Assembly (NCBI RefSeq): GCF_024764835.1
Contig: NZ_JALIGE010000065.1
Span: 1-64,000 of the forward strand
Source of the DNA: Scandinavium hiltneri
GTDB taxonomy: Bacteria; Pseudomonadota; Gammaproteobacteria; Enterobacterales; Enterobacteriaceae
Direction of reading: 5' to 3'
DNA: 64,000 nt
Of this stretch, positions 36,263 through 45,316 are shown piece by piece. A program made the translations under genes and the position numbers. Below the pieces are notes generated by a model. The model saw only the letters and a list, made by a program, of their open reading frames with translations. It searched no databases and had not been told where the DNA came from. Every line of letters starts with the position of its first letter. Position 1 is the first letter of the stretch.

Positions 36263-37468
36263 TTACGTTCGGTAGCGGAATAAGACGCTGCCCACCAACA
36301 ATAATGCGCAGAATGAAACACACCACAGCGTGTAAATAGCGCCTAGTTGGCTCGTTAGTATTACTGTGATAGACGTTGCGAGGGTGGCGCTGAGGGTTTG
36401 CCAGCGCCAGGCTTTCGCGCTGGCGGCGGAAACGTCATCTTCGGTGAACTGGTGCAGCACGCTGAAGGTCCCCAACGCGAAGACCACATTTGACGCCAGG
36501 TGAGCGATAAAAATGGCTCCCAGTGCCGCAGCGGTAAATCCCGACAGCATCGGCATTATGACGTAGGCGAGCAGAAATATCCCCAAACAACCCAGCAACA
36601 GGCGGTTACGCTCAACATATTCCGGCATCTTTCGGCTATTGAGCAACATAGGCCCGCACAATTGCCCCAGGCTGCGGCTAAATAGCAGCGGCAGTGCCAG
36701 CCCGGCAGTGTCATCGGGATGCATCTGTTGCGCCAGCGCAGGTAGCAGCGCCATCGCCGGAGCGCCAACCGCAGCCAGAGAAGGCAGCAACAGCAGGCTT
36801 CTTTTTTGCGAAAGCGTGAGGGTCGTCCAGCGCAGTGGTGTCCGTGTTTTAGGTCTGCTGTCGTCCGCGGCGATCTCGGTGCGTTGCAGCGTCAGCCACA
36901 GCAGCCACGACGCGGCGAGAAAACTCATGGCATCGACGATTAATAGCGACTGCGGACTGACTCGCTCAAACAGCAGCACGCCCACTCCCGTACCCAACAA
37001 CACCTGCGATGCAAATATCAGGTTTTCCATTGCGGTGGCCGCCGGAAGTTCTTGCTCGCTCAACCCACGCTTGAACGTCAGCGCTAACGCGGGCCACGAC
37101 ATTCCTGCCAGCAGCGCTTCCACGGACTGCACCGCCAGTAGCAGCGGAATACTGTGATGACGTAAACCCTGAAGGGGCAATATCAACGCCAACAGGCCGA
37201 GCAACTCGCAGCAAATGAGTAAACGCAGGGGAGGGTATGTGCGGCACAATCTTTCGCCAATCAGGCTGCCCAAAAATCCGGGCACGGTCGCCAGCAGCCA
37301 GGCTAGCGTTAACGTTGTTGGTGAGGCCTGCCAGCGCAACAGCTGACCGAAAACGACGACCTGCGTCAGACCATTACCCAACGACGATAAAATAAAGGCG
37401 AAAGCTAACAGGCGAAGCCAGACGTGGCCCCGCAATGCGCGTAGCAGCGCAAACAGCAGAGAATTCAT
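36263..37468 (-). CDS. MFS family transporter of unknown substrate
   Basis: The 401-residue protein is polytopic, with eleven to twelve hydrophobic segments and the layout of the drug or siderophore exporter branch of the major facilitator superfamily (EntS/NreB-like). The loop between segments 2 and 3 holds GSLIGERLCRTYPP, a weak form of the MFS signature. GGAGA lies 9 bases before the ATG. It stands alone between the tRNA operon and hemY, where K-12 has aslAB, so it looks like an accessory gene. I cannot name the substrate. Confidence 0.8.
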   Translation of the reverse strand: MNSLLFALLRALRGHVWLRLLAFAFILSSLGNGLTQVVVFGQLLRWQASPTTLTLAWLLATVPGFLGSLIGERLCRTYPPLRLLICCELLGLLALILPLQGLRHHSIPLLLAVQSVEALLAGMSWPALALTFKRGLSEQELPAATAMENLIFASQVLLGTGVGVLLFERVSPQSLLIVDAMSFLAASWLLWLTLQRTEIAADDSRPKTRTPLRWTTLTLSQKRSLLLLPSLAAVGAPAMALLPALAQQMHPDDTAGLALPLLFSRSLGQLCGPMLLNSRKMPEYVERNRLLLGCLGIFLLAYVIMPMLSGFTAAALGAIFIAHLASNVVFALGTFSVLHQFTEDDVSAASAKAWRWQTLSATLATSITVILTSQLGAIYTLWCVSFCALLLVGSVLFRYRT

Positions 37469-37605
37469 GTGGAACGATCTCCAGCAAAACGTTATTCGCG
37501 CAAAAAGATGCGTGAGTGAAAAACGGTGAATGCTGAAAAGTCGTTACATTGGCAGGCTCTTGAAAGAGGTTAAGAGCAAAGAATTTAGCATGTTGCTTAA
37601 GAAAA

Positions 37606-37633
37606 AAGAAAGGGGCCCGAAGGCCCCTTTTTT
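37606..37633 (-). terminator. hemCDXY operon terminator
   Basis: Read on the minus strand, GGGGCC, loop TTCG and GGCCCC are followed by a mixed T run (TTTCTTTTTTCTT). It lies 12 bp after the hemY stop codon. Confidence 0.85.
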
Positions 37634-37644
37634 GCTGAATCGAC

Positions 37645-38841
37645 TCAGGAAGGTGGATTGTTCTGCAGCGTCAGTAACAGTCCATCACGGCGCATGGTGG
37701 CCGCTTCTTCCGGCTGATGCAGTCTGTCGAGGGCATCGGCTAGCCAGGCGTAATCAAACGCGTCTGGACGCTGTTTTAACGCCGCGCGGAAGGCGATGGT
37801 CGCTTCCTGCCATTCGCCGTGTTTCATCAGCGACTGGCCCAGCGTACTCCACAGCAGAGGGCGGTCACCCACGCTCTTGATCTGCTGGCGCAGTACTTTT
37901 TCCAGTTGTTCCGGATTGGTGGTTTTCAGACGCGGAACCGGGAGCAGCAGTCGATCGTCGTACTGGCGTTTCAGGCCGTCGATAATAATCTGTTGGGCCA
38001 TGTCATGGTCGTCACATTCGATGAGATGATCTGCCATCGCCACTTGCAGCGGCACGCGCTGACGGGTTTTGCGACTCTGATTTTTCCACCATTCGCGCAG
38101 GCCATCGCTGCCCTGATCGGCACGCGCCTGATCCATCAGGCCAATCCAGGCCTGCTGTTCCAGAGCGTCACGGTGCGCTTCATCGCCGACGTTGGCTTTC
38201 GCCATCGACGGAATGATATCCAGCAGCGAAGTCCAGGCCCCGGTGCGAATATAAGCCTGTTCAGCCAGACGCAGCACTTCAGGGTGGCGCGGCGCGATTT
38301 CCAGCAGTCGGTCTACGCCGTGGCGCGCCGCATGGTCTTCATTGCGCGCAAGCTGAATACGCACGCGAGTGATTTCCACCGGGATCAGGTCGTTACCGGC
38401 ACTTTCTGCGGCACGTTCCAGATGCTGATTGGCACGCATTTCGTCCCCACGCTGCTGCGCGGCTTCTGCGGCTAACAGGTAGTTCACCACCGGCTGTTCA
38501 GCGTGATCGGCATTCTTCGACATCAGCTTCTCAACCTGCTGATAATCACCTTCTGCCAGCTTGAGCAGCGCTTGTTCAGTCTGCTTACGCGCCCGACGGC
38601 GTTTACGGCCAACAAACCAGCCACGGGTATGCGCCCCGGTGCGGAAAATGTGGCGCAGCAACCATTCGATAGCGAACAGCACCACCATGGTCAGGATCAG
38701 AATGATCACCAGACCGGTGACGCTGGTTTCAATGTTGTAGTTGTCTGTCTGGATCAGGACGTATCCCTGATGGCCTGCAACGATCGGGCCCACAACGATC
38801 CCGGCGATCAGCAACGCAAAGAGCAGTAAAACTTTTAGCAT
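37645..38841 (-). CDS. hemY: HemY, TPR inner-membrane protein
   Basis: The 398-residue protein has two N-terminal membrane segments (about 4-22 and 42-62) and a long tetratricopeptide-repeat domain. Despite the name, the E. coli protein is not protoporphyrinogen oxidase; it has been linked to haem homeostasis and interacts with HemX. It ends the hemCDXY operon, 2 bp after hemX. Confidence 0.94.
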   Translation of the reverse strand: MLKVLLLFALLIAGIVVGPIVAGHQGYVLIQTDNYNIETSVTGLVIILILTMVVLFAIEWLLRHIFRTGAHTRGWFVGRKRRRARKQTEQALLKLAEGDYQQVEKLMSKNADHAEQPVVNYLLAAEAAQQRGDEMRANQHLERAAESAGNDLIPVEITRVRIQLARNEDHAARHGVDRLLEIAPRHPEVLRLAEQAYIRTGAWTSLLDIIPSMAKANVGDEAHRDALEQQAWIGLMDQARADQGSDGLREWWKNQSRKTRQRVPLQVAMADHLIECDDHDMAQQIIIDGLKRQYDDRLLLPVPRLKTTNPEQLEKVLRQQIKSVGDRPLLWSTLGQSLMKHGEWQEATIAFRAALKQRPDAFDYAWLADALDRLHQPEEAATMRRDGLLLTLQNNPPS

Positions 38842-38843
38842 GT

Positions 38844-40034
38844 TTATTCTCCCTGCGGTGCAGCGGCGGCGGGCGCGACATCAGCCTGAGGCGCCGCGCT
38901 CTGCGCAACCGGCGGCTGTGCCAGCAGATTACGCACGCGGGTCTGCATCAGCTTTTCCAGAATCGCCTGGCTTTGCAGCGTTTCCGGCACGTCCATATTG
39001 ATATTTTGCTGGCTCAGCGAATCCACCTCATCAAGGAAAGCTTTGGTGGTCGCATCGTCAGTGTCGTAGTACGCGCGTACCCAGGTGGAAACGTTGTCCA
39101 GTGCCTGTTTGTACGTTTGTTCCTGATGGCGAGGCACGGCCTGGGCCGCAACCAGCAGACGCGAGCGAATATTTTCGCGCAGGTAGACGTCCTGATTTGG
39201 CGCTAACAGTGGAACGGCGGTTTCATCACGGCGACGAATGGTGATGAAGCTGTCCATAAAGTTCTGCCAGCTTTTTTGCAGATTGACGCGCCATTCACCC
39301 AGCGAGCTGGAAAGCTCACCGCTGTCGTCGTCCATCGGGGAATCATCGTCGGTGTTATCGGCCAGACGCAGGTTATCGATCTGATTAGACAGCTGATTGA
39401 CCTTCAAAATGATCCCGTCGTAATCGACCTGCGCCACGCCGGAGAGGCTGGCGATATCATCGGTGATTGCGCGACGAGCGGTAATCAGGCTTGGGTCATT
39501 CATGTCTGCCAGGCTTGCATCGGCGCTTTTGAGCAGTGCCGCTGCGGTGGTGATGTCCTGATCGCTCCACAATTTACGTCCTGCCAGTTTGACGAGGAAA
39601 TCAGCCTGCGCGAGTTGCCAGGTTTTGGCATCGCTGCCGGAAATCGTGGCGACTTTTTGCTGCAGTTCATCAAGCTGTTTGGTCAAAGCATCCTGCTGCT
39701 GTTTCGCCGCAGTCAGGCGATCGGCTTGTTGCTTGATGATGCCGTCCAGCTCGCTCTTCTGAGACTCTTGTGCTTTTTGCAGGACAGTCACTTGATTGAC
39801 CAGCGTATCGCTGGCGGTCGTCTGATTGGTGTTTTGTTTTTTCACCAGGCCATACAGGCCAATGCCTGCGGCCAGAGCGATGGCAATCGCCACTACGCTC
39901 AGCGCCAACGGCGCTTTGTTGCTGCTGTTTTTCTTCTCAGCGTTTTTCTTTTCAGCAATCTCCGGCTGTGGCGTTTGTTCCACGGCCTCCCTGGTCTCCT
40001 CAACCACGGCGGAGTTCTCTTTTTGTTCCGTCAT
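38844..40034 (-). CDS. hemX: HemX, membrane-anchored protein of the hem operon
   Basis: The 396-residue protein has an acidic, lysine-rich N-terminus, one membrane segment near residues 45-63, then a coiled-coil stretch rich in Gln and Lys (about 75-135) and a periplasmic C-terminal domain. It was once called a uroporphyrinogen methyltransferase but lacks that enzyme's motifs; its exact role is open. ATG 40034 gives the conserved MTEQ start; an ATG four codons earlier also exists. Confidence 0.93.
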   Translation of the reverse strand: MTEQKENSAVVEETREAVEQTPQPEIAEKKNAEKKNSSNKAPLALSVVAIAIALAAGIGLYGLVKKQNTNQTTASDTLVNQVTVLQKAQESQKSELDGIIKQQADRLTAAKQQQDALTKQLDELQQKVATISGSDAKTWQLAQADFLVKLAGRKLWSDQDITTAAALLKSADASLADMNDPSLITARRAITDDIASLSGVAQVDYDGIILKVNQLSNQIDNLRLADNTDDDSPMDDDSGELSSSLGEWRVNLQKSWQNFMDSFITIRRRDETAVPLLAPNQDVYLRENIRSRLLVAAQAVPRHQEQTYKQALDNVSTWVRAYYDTDDATTKAFLDEVDSLSQQNINMDVPETLQSQAILEKLMQTRVRNLLAQPPVAQSAAPQADVAPAAAAPQGE

Positions 40035-40055
40035 TATGGCTTCCAATTTTGAGAG

Positions 40056-40796
40056 TTATTGTAAAGCACGCAGCAGCGCGTCGTTGTCGGCGCTATCGGC
40101 CACCCTGATATTCCGCCAGCCCAGCTCCCGGGCCTGTTCAGCAAGGCGCTCACTCACCACAAGCACCTCGCAGTTTAACAACCAACGCTCTCGATACCAT
40201 TGCGGAATCAGCGACCAGAGCTGTTTTAACATTTCGCCGCTGGTGATGACCAGTCGGGTCACGCCGCGCGTTTGCCAGCGCATCGCTTCTTCCGCACCGT
40301 CATAGTGCCGGTTACTGCGTTGATAACATTCACAAAAAGTCACTTCAGCACCGCGACTCTGTAGCGTTTCGCCGAGCAATTCGCGCCCGCCGTTTCCGCG
40401 TAAAATCAGTGCTTTCTTGCCGGCAACGTTTTGTAATTCAGGTAATTGTAGCAACACTTCGCTGACTTCCCGATCGAGCGGGTAGCGAACGTCAATGCTG
40501 CTGACTTTGTGCAGCGCCAGGCCAGTGGTTCGCCCGATGGCAAAATAGCGTGGCGTGTGCGGCCAGCGCTGCCCGTTCTGCTGAAGCTGAGCCTGGGCAA
40601 ATTCGACAGCGTGTTGTGAAAGGGCGAACAGCAGATCGCCGTCGTTCAACGCGGCCAGATGCCCCGCAAGCTGCGCTAATTCGCGGCCGGGGGTAAATTC
40701 AATTAACGGAAAGCTCCAGGCCTCTCGCCCCAGCGCGCGCAGGCGGCTGACAAGTTCTTCTCCCTGGGGAGAGGGGCGAGTGACCAGAATGCTCAT
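40056..40796 (-). CDS. hemD: Uroporphyrinogen-III synthase
   Basis: The 246-residue two-lobed enzyme closes hydroxymethylbilane with inversion of ring D to uroporphyrinogen III, the branch point for haem, sirohaem and cobalamin. Sequence conservation in this family is low; identity rests on length, the ILVTRPSPQGEELVSRL start, and position overlapping hemC by 4 bp. Confidence 0.96.
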   Translation of the reverse strand: MSILVTRPSPQGEELVSRLRALGREAWSFPLIEFTPGRELAQLAGHLAALNDGDLLFALSQHAVEFAQAQLQQNGQRWPHTPRYFAIGRTTGLALHKVSSIDVRYPLDREVSEVLLQLPELQNVAGKKALILRGNGGRELLGETLQSRGAEVTFCECYQRSNRHYDGAEEAMRWQTRGVTRLVITSGEMLKQLWSLIPQWYRERWLLNCEVLVVSERLAEQARELGWRNIRVADSADNDALLRALQ

Positions 40797-41734
40797 TCAG
40801 GGGCTTCTCCGTTATACACTTCCGCGAGAATTTCACGTGCGCCGTTGTTCAGCAGCTCTTCGGCCAGCGAAATCCCCAGCTCTTTGGCGTCTTCGGCTGG
40901 CCCACGGCGTTCACCGCGTACCATCCGGCTGCCATCCGGGGCGCCAACCAGCGCCCGAAGCCAGATTTCACCGTGGCTTAATTCAGCATAGCTGCCAATT
41001 GGCACCTGACAGCCGCCTTCGAGGCGCGTATTCATCGCGCGCTCTGCGCAGACGCGCACGGCGGTATCCGCGTGATTCAGCGGCGCCAGCAATGTGCGGG
41101 TGTGAGGGTCGTCGAGACGGCACTCGATACCCACGGCGCCCTGACCCACGGCGGGCAGAGATTGCTCCGGCGATAACGCCTCGCGAATTCTGTCTTCCAG
41201 ACCGAGACGCTTCAGCCCGGCGACGGCCAGGATAATGGCATCGTAATCGCCGTTATCGAGCTTGCCGAGGCGCGTGCCAACGTTGCCACGCAGCGAGCGG
41301 ATCACCAGATCTGGGCGATCGGCAGCCAGTTGACACTGGCGGCGTAAACTTGATGTGCCAACCACGCTGCCCGCAGGCAACGCGTCGATAGAATCGAAAT
41401 GGTTAGAAACAAATGCGTCGCGTGGATCGTCCCGCTCGCAGATGGTCGTCAGACCGAGTCCTGGCGGGAATTCCACCGGAACATCCTTCATAGAATGCAC
41501 GGCGATATCGGCGCGGTCTTCAAGTAGCGCAAGTTCCAGCTCTTTGACGAACAGGCCTTTTCCGCCCACTTTCGCCAGAGGCGTATCGAGGATCACATCG
41601 CCGCGCGTCACCATCGGCACCAGTTCTACCTGAAGCCCGGGATGGCACGCCATCAGCCTGTCTTTCACATAATGTGCCTGCCACAGCGCGAGAGGACTTT
41701 GGCGTGTGGCAATTCTTAAAACTTTGTCTAACAT
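40793..41734 (-). CDS. hemC: Porphobilinogen deaminase (hydroxymethylbilane synthase)
   Basis: The 313-residue enzyme joins four porphobilinogens into hydroxymethylbilane. The dipyrromethane cofactor is attached to Cys242 in LEGGCQVPIGSYA. The substrate-binding stretch VGTSSLRRQCQL lies near residues 125-136. It heads the hemCDXY operon and is divergent from cyaA. Confidence 0.97.
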   Translation of the reverse strand: MLDKVLRIATRQSPLALWQAHYVKDRLMACHPGLQVELVPMVTRGDVILDTPLAKVGGKGLFVKELELALLEDRADIAVHSMKDVPVEFPPGLGLTTICERDDPRDAFVSNHFDSIDALPAGSVVGTSSLRRQCQLAADRPDLVIRSLRGNVGTRLGKLDNGDYDAIILAVAGLKRLGLEDRIREALSPEQSLPAVGQGAVGIECRLDDPHTRTLLAPLNHADTAVRVCAERAMNTRLEGGCQVPIGSYAELSHGEIWLRALVGAPDGSRMVRGERRGPAEDAKELGISLAEELLNNGAREILAEVYNGEAPE

Positions 41735-42074
41735 GCTTGTTACCGTCGTTATCGTCCGCCAGCCATCCTAACATTGTTGCTATAAGGATGTTAGTTTTCG
41801 AGTTTTTCTGAAAATGAGCAAACGGAGCGATTACCGGCGTGTTGAAGAATTTACAGCCGTTAATCGGTGCTAGACTTATGAGTAGCGCAACTTTCTTTAC
41901 GGTCAAACGGCAAGGTGTTAAATTGATCACGTTTTAAACCGTTTGTTAGCCCGCACCAACACACCATCTCGGCGACAGACGGTAGCGGTTCTTGTTGAAA
42001 TTCTAAAAACCTTCGTATCCCGTGCAGTTCATCGCCTTAGCGATACGCCAGGTTTTAACATCAGGCGATATGTC
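41735..42074. promoter_or_regulatory. Divergent hemC-cyaA promoter region with a CRP site
   Basis: This 340-bp region separates the two genes. At 41916-41931, TGTTA-N6-TCACG matches the CRP-binding site known at the main cyaA promoter of E. coli, where CRP-cAMP represses cyaA. A potential reading frame continuous with cyaA covers 41943-42074, but it is not expected to be translated. Confidence 0.75.
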
Positions 42075-44621
42075 TTGTACCTCTATATTGAGACACTGAA
42101 ACAGAGACTGGATGCCATTAATCAATTGCGCGTGGATCGCGCGCTTGCTGCCATGGGGCCCGCTTTTCAGCAGGTCTACAGTCTTCTGCCGACATTGCTT
42201 CACTACCATCATCCGCTAATGCCGGGTTACCTCGACGGTAACGTACCCAAAGGCATTTGCCTCTACACGCCTGATGAAACTCAACGTCACTACCTTGATG
42301 AGCTGGAACTGCACCGCGGTATGCCGCCGCAGGTTTCCGCCAAAGGTGAACTGCCGATTACCGGCGTTTACTCTATGGGTAGCACTTCTTCTGTCGGCCA
42401 AAGCTGTTCTTCCGATCTCGATATCTGGGTTTGCCATCAGGCCTGGCTTGATAACGAAGAACGTCAGCTGTTGCAGCGTAAATGTAGCCTGCTCGAAAGC
42501 TGGGCCGCGTCGCTTGGCGTGGAAGTCAGCTTCTTCCTGATAGACGAAAACCGCTTCCGTCATAATGAAAGCGGCAGCCTCGGGGGTGAAGACTGTGGCT
42601 CAACGCAGCACATCTTGCTGCTCGACGAATTTTACCGGACCGCCGTGCGCCTCGCCGGGAAACGTATTCTGTGGAATATGGTGCCGTGCGAAGAAGAAGA
42701 GCATTACGATGATTACGTCATGAAGCTCTACTCGCAGGGTGTACTGACGCCAAATGAATGGCTGGATCTCGGCGGATTGAGCTCGCTCTCCGCGGAAGAG
42801 TACTTCGGGGCCAGCTTGTGGCAGCTGTATAAGAGTATCGACTCGCCGTATAAAGCGGTGCTGAAAACCCTGCTGCTCGAAGCGTATTCTTGGGAATATC
42901 CCAATAGCCGCCTGTTGGCGAAAGACATTAAGCAGCGCCTGCACGACGGCGAGATTGTGTCCTTTGGGCTTGATCCTTACTGCATGATGCTCGAACGCGT
43001 CACGACCTATCTGCAAGCCATTGATGACGCCACCCGTCTGGATCTGGTGCGTCGATGCTTCTACCTGAAAGTGTGCGAAAAACTCAGCCGCGAACGCGCC
43101 TGTGTGGGCTGGCGTCGTGAAGTCGTCGGCCAGTTGGTGAAAGACTGGGGCTGGAGCGAAGAACGTCTGGCGATGCTCGACAATCGTGCGAACTGGAAGA
43201 TTGACGAAGTGCGCGATGCGCACAACGAACTGCTCGACGCGATGATGCAGAGCTACCGAAACCTGATCCGTTTCGCACGCCGCAACAACCTCAGCGTTTC
43301 AGCCAGCCCGCAGGATATCGGCGTGCTGACCCGTAAGCTGTACGCGGCGTTTGAAGCGCTGCCGGGCAAAGTGACGCTGGTTAACCCGCAAATTTCGCCG
43401 GATCTCTCCGAACCGAACCTGACCTTTATCCATGTGCCGCCGGGTCGCGCCAACCGTACAGGCTGGTATCTCTACAACCGTGCGCCAAACATGGAATCGA
43501 TCGTCAGTCATCAGCCACTCGAATATAACCGTTATCTTAATAAGCTGGTGGCGTGGGCCTGGTTTAACGGCCTGCTAACCTCACGCACCCGCCTGTTTAT
43601 TAAGGGCAACGGCATTGCCGACCTGGCGAAACTGCAGGAAATGGTGGCCGACGTGTCGCACCACTTCCCGCTGCGCCTCCCGGCGCCGACGCCGAAAGCA
43701 CTCTACAGTCCATGCGAAATTCGCCATCTGGCGATTATCGTCAACCTCGAATATGACCCGACCGCGGCGTTCCGTAATCAGGTCGTGCATTTCGATTTCC
43801 GTAAGCTGGACGTGTTCAGCTTCGGGGAAGAGCAGAATTGCCTGATTGGCAGCGTCGATCTGCTTTATCGCAACTCATGGAACGAAGTGCGAACCCTGCA
43901 TTTCAACGGCGAACAGGCGATGATCGAAGCGCTGAAAACTATCCTCGGCAAAATGCATCAGGATGCGGCGCCACCGGACAGCGTGGAAGTGTTCTGCTAT
44001 AGCCAGCACCTGCGCGGGCTTATCCGTACGCGCGTGCAGCAGCTGGTATCAGAGTGTATTGAGCTACGACTTTCCAGTACCCGTCAGGAAACCGGGCGCT
44101 TTAAAGCGCTGCGCGTGGCGGGGCAAACCTGGGGTCTGTTCTTTGAACGTCTGAATGTGTCAGTGCAGAAACTGGAAAACGCCATCGAGTTTTATGGCGC
44201 GATTTCTCACAACAAGCTGCATGGCCTGTCGGTCCAGGTAGAAACTAACCATGTGAAACTGCCGCCGGTCGTGGACGGGTTCGCCAGTGAAGGGATCATT
44301 CAGTTCTTCTTCGAAGACAGCAGCGAAGACAACGGCTTTAATATCTACATTCTGGATGAGAGCAACCGCGCAGAGGTCTATCACCACTGTGAAGGCAGTA
44401 AAGAAGAATTGGTGCGTGACGTCAGCCGTTTCTACTCGTCCTCGCACGACCGCTTTACCTACGGCTCAAGCTTTATTAACTTCAATCTGCCGCAGTTCTA
44501 CCAGATTGTGAAAGTCGACAATCGCACCCAGGTGATCCCGTTCCGCACTCAGGCCATAGCGGCCGTCGCACCCGCCAATCAGGATGCAGCGGCGCCTCTG
44601 CTACAACAGTATTTTTCCTAG
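42075..44621 (+). CDS. cyaA: Class I adenylate cyclase
   Basis: The 848-residue enzyme makes cAMP from ATP; activity is tuned by phosphorylated enzyme IIA-Glc. The catalytic nucleotidyltransferase motif GSTSSVGQSCSSDLDIWVC lies near residues 101-119, and the C-terminal half is the glucose-sensitive regulatory domain. The start is TTG 42075, which gives the E. coli length and its LYIETLKQRLDAINQL beginning; inefficient TTG initiation limits CyaA in E. coli. The frame is open 44 codons further upstream. The stop overlaps convergent cyaY by 4 bp. Confidence 0.95.
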   Translation: MYLYIETLKQRLDAINQLRVDRALAAMGPAFQQVYSLLPTLLHYHHPLMPGYLDGNVPKGICLYTPDETQRHYLDELELHRGMPPQVSAKGELPITGVYSMGSTSSVGQSCSSDLDIWVCHQAWLDNEERQLLQRKCSLLESWAASLGVEVSFFLIDENRFRHNESGSLGGEDCGSTQHILLLDEFYRTAVRLAGKRILWNMVPCEEEEHYDDYVMKLYSQGVLTPNEWLDLGGLSSLSAEEYFGASLWQLYKSIDSPYKAVLKTLLLEAYSWEYPNSRLLAKDIKQRLHDGEIVSFGLDPYCMMLERVTTYLQAIDDATRLDLVRRCFYLKVCEKLSRERACVGWRREVVGQLVKDWGWSEERLAMLDNRANWKIDEVRDAHNELLDAMMQSYRNLIRFARRNNLSVSASPQDIGVLTRKLYAAFEALPGKVTLVNPQISPDLSEPNLTFIHVPPGRANRTGWYLYNRAPNMESIVSHQPLEYNRYLNKLVAWAWFNGLLTSRTRLFIKGNGIADLAKLQEMVADVSHHFPLRLPAPTPKALYSPCEIRHLAIIVNLEYDPTAAFRNQVVHFDFRKLDVFSFGEEQNCLIGSVDLLYRNSWNEVRTLHFNGEQAMIEALKTILGKMHQDAAPPDSVEVFCYSQHLRGLIRTRVQQLVSECIELRLSSTRQETGRFKALRVAGQTWGLFFERLNVSVQKLENAIEFYGAISHNKLHGLSVQVETNHVKLPPVVDGFASEGIIQFFFEDSSEDNGFNIYILDESNRAEVYHHCEGSKEELVRDVSRFYSSSHDRFTYGSSFINFNLPQFYQIVKVDNRTQVIPFRTQAIAAVAPANQDAAAPLLQQYFS

Positions 44622-44938
44622 CGGAAATTAACAGTCTCGCCCGCTTGCTGCGTGGCGGCCTGTTCCAGCAAATCCCAGAAGATTTCGCCGCTGCGATCGC
44701 AAACCCACTCGTTGTCTTTCAGACTAAAGTGATAGCCGCCCTGTTTGGTGGCCAGCCACACCTGGTGTAGCGGCTCCTGGCGGTTAACGATGATTTTGCT
44801 GCCATTCTCAAAGCTCAGCGTCAACACGCCGCCGTTAATCTCACAATCGATATCGCTGTCGCCATCCCAGTCATCGAGGCTCTCTTCGATGGTCATCCAC
44901 AATTGGTCTGCAAGGCGATGAAATTCACTGTCGTTCAT
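44618..44938 (-). CDS. cyaY: Frataxin ortholog CyaY
   Basis: The 106-residue bacterial frataxin binds iron and the cysteine desulfurase IscS and slows iron-sulfur cluster assembly. An acidic first helix (EESLDDWDGDSDID, about residues 18-31) provides the iron-binding ridge, and the conserved NRQEPLHQVWLA strand follows. It is convergent with cyaA, as in E. coli. Confidence 0.96.
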   Translation of the reverse strand: MNDSEFHRLADQLWMTIEESLDDWDGDSDIDCEINGGVLTLSFENGSKIIVNRQEPLHQVWLATKQGGYHFSLKDNEWVCDRSGEIFWDLLEQAATQQAGETVNFR

Positions 44939-45076
44939 TGTTCTTTTCCATTATCAGATGATGGCGGCAGTATAACGCGAAACAATTCCGGTTGCAGTCA
45001 GGTGCTAAACGCTTGCTTTTACGTCTTCTCCTGCGATGATAGAAAGCAGTAAGCATCAACCACAGGCACTATAAGA

Positions 45077-45280
45077 ATGAAGAACCTCTTTCGACCACTG
45101 GTCCTTTTGGCTGCGTTATTGACCCTGGCGGGTTGTGGCCTGAAGGGCCCGCTCTATTTTCCGCCAGCAGATAAATCGGCGGCACCACCGACTAAACCAG
45201 TAGATCCGGGTACTCAGACGACTGAGCCTACCCGTAACGATCGCGGTGATAATGGTGGCCCGAGCCAGGTTAACTACTAA
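45077..45280 (+). CDS. lptM: LPS assembly lipoprotein LptM (YifL)
   Basis: The 67-residue lipoprotein has a signal peptide ending in the lipobox LAGC, with Cys20 as the lipidated residue. LptM stabilises the oxidised LptD-LptE translocon in the outer membrane of E. coli. After the conserved GLKGPLYFPP the sequence is low-complexity and proline-, threonine- and asparagine-rich. It heads the lptM-dapF-yigA-xerC-yigB-uvrD stretch. Confidence 0.94.
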   Translation: MKNLFRPLVLLAALLTLAGCGLKGPLYFPPADKSAAPPTKPVDPGTQTTEPTRNDRGDNGGPSQVNY

Positions 45281-45316
45281 TAAGAAGTCGTTATTTCTGC
45301 GTGGATGGAGTAAATG

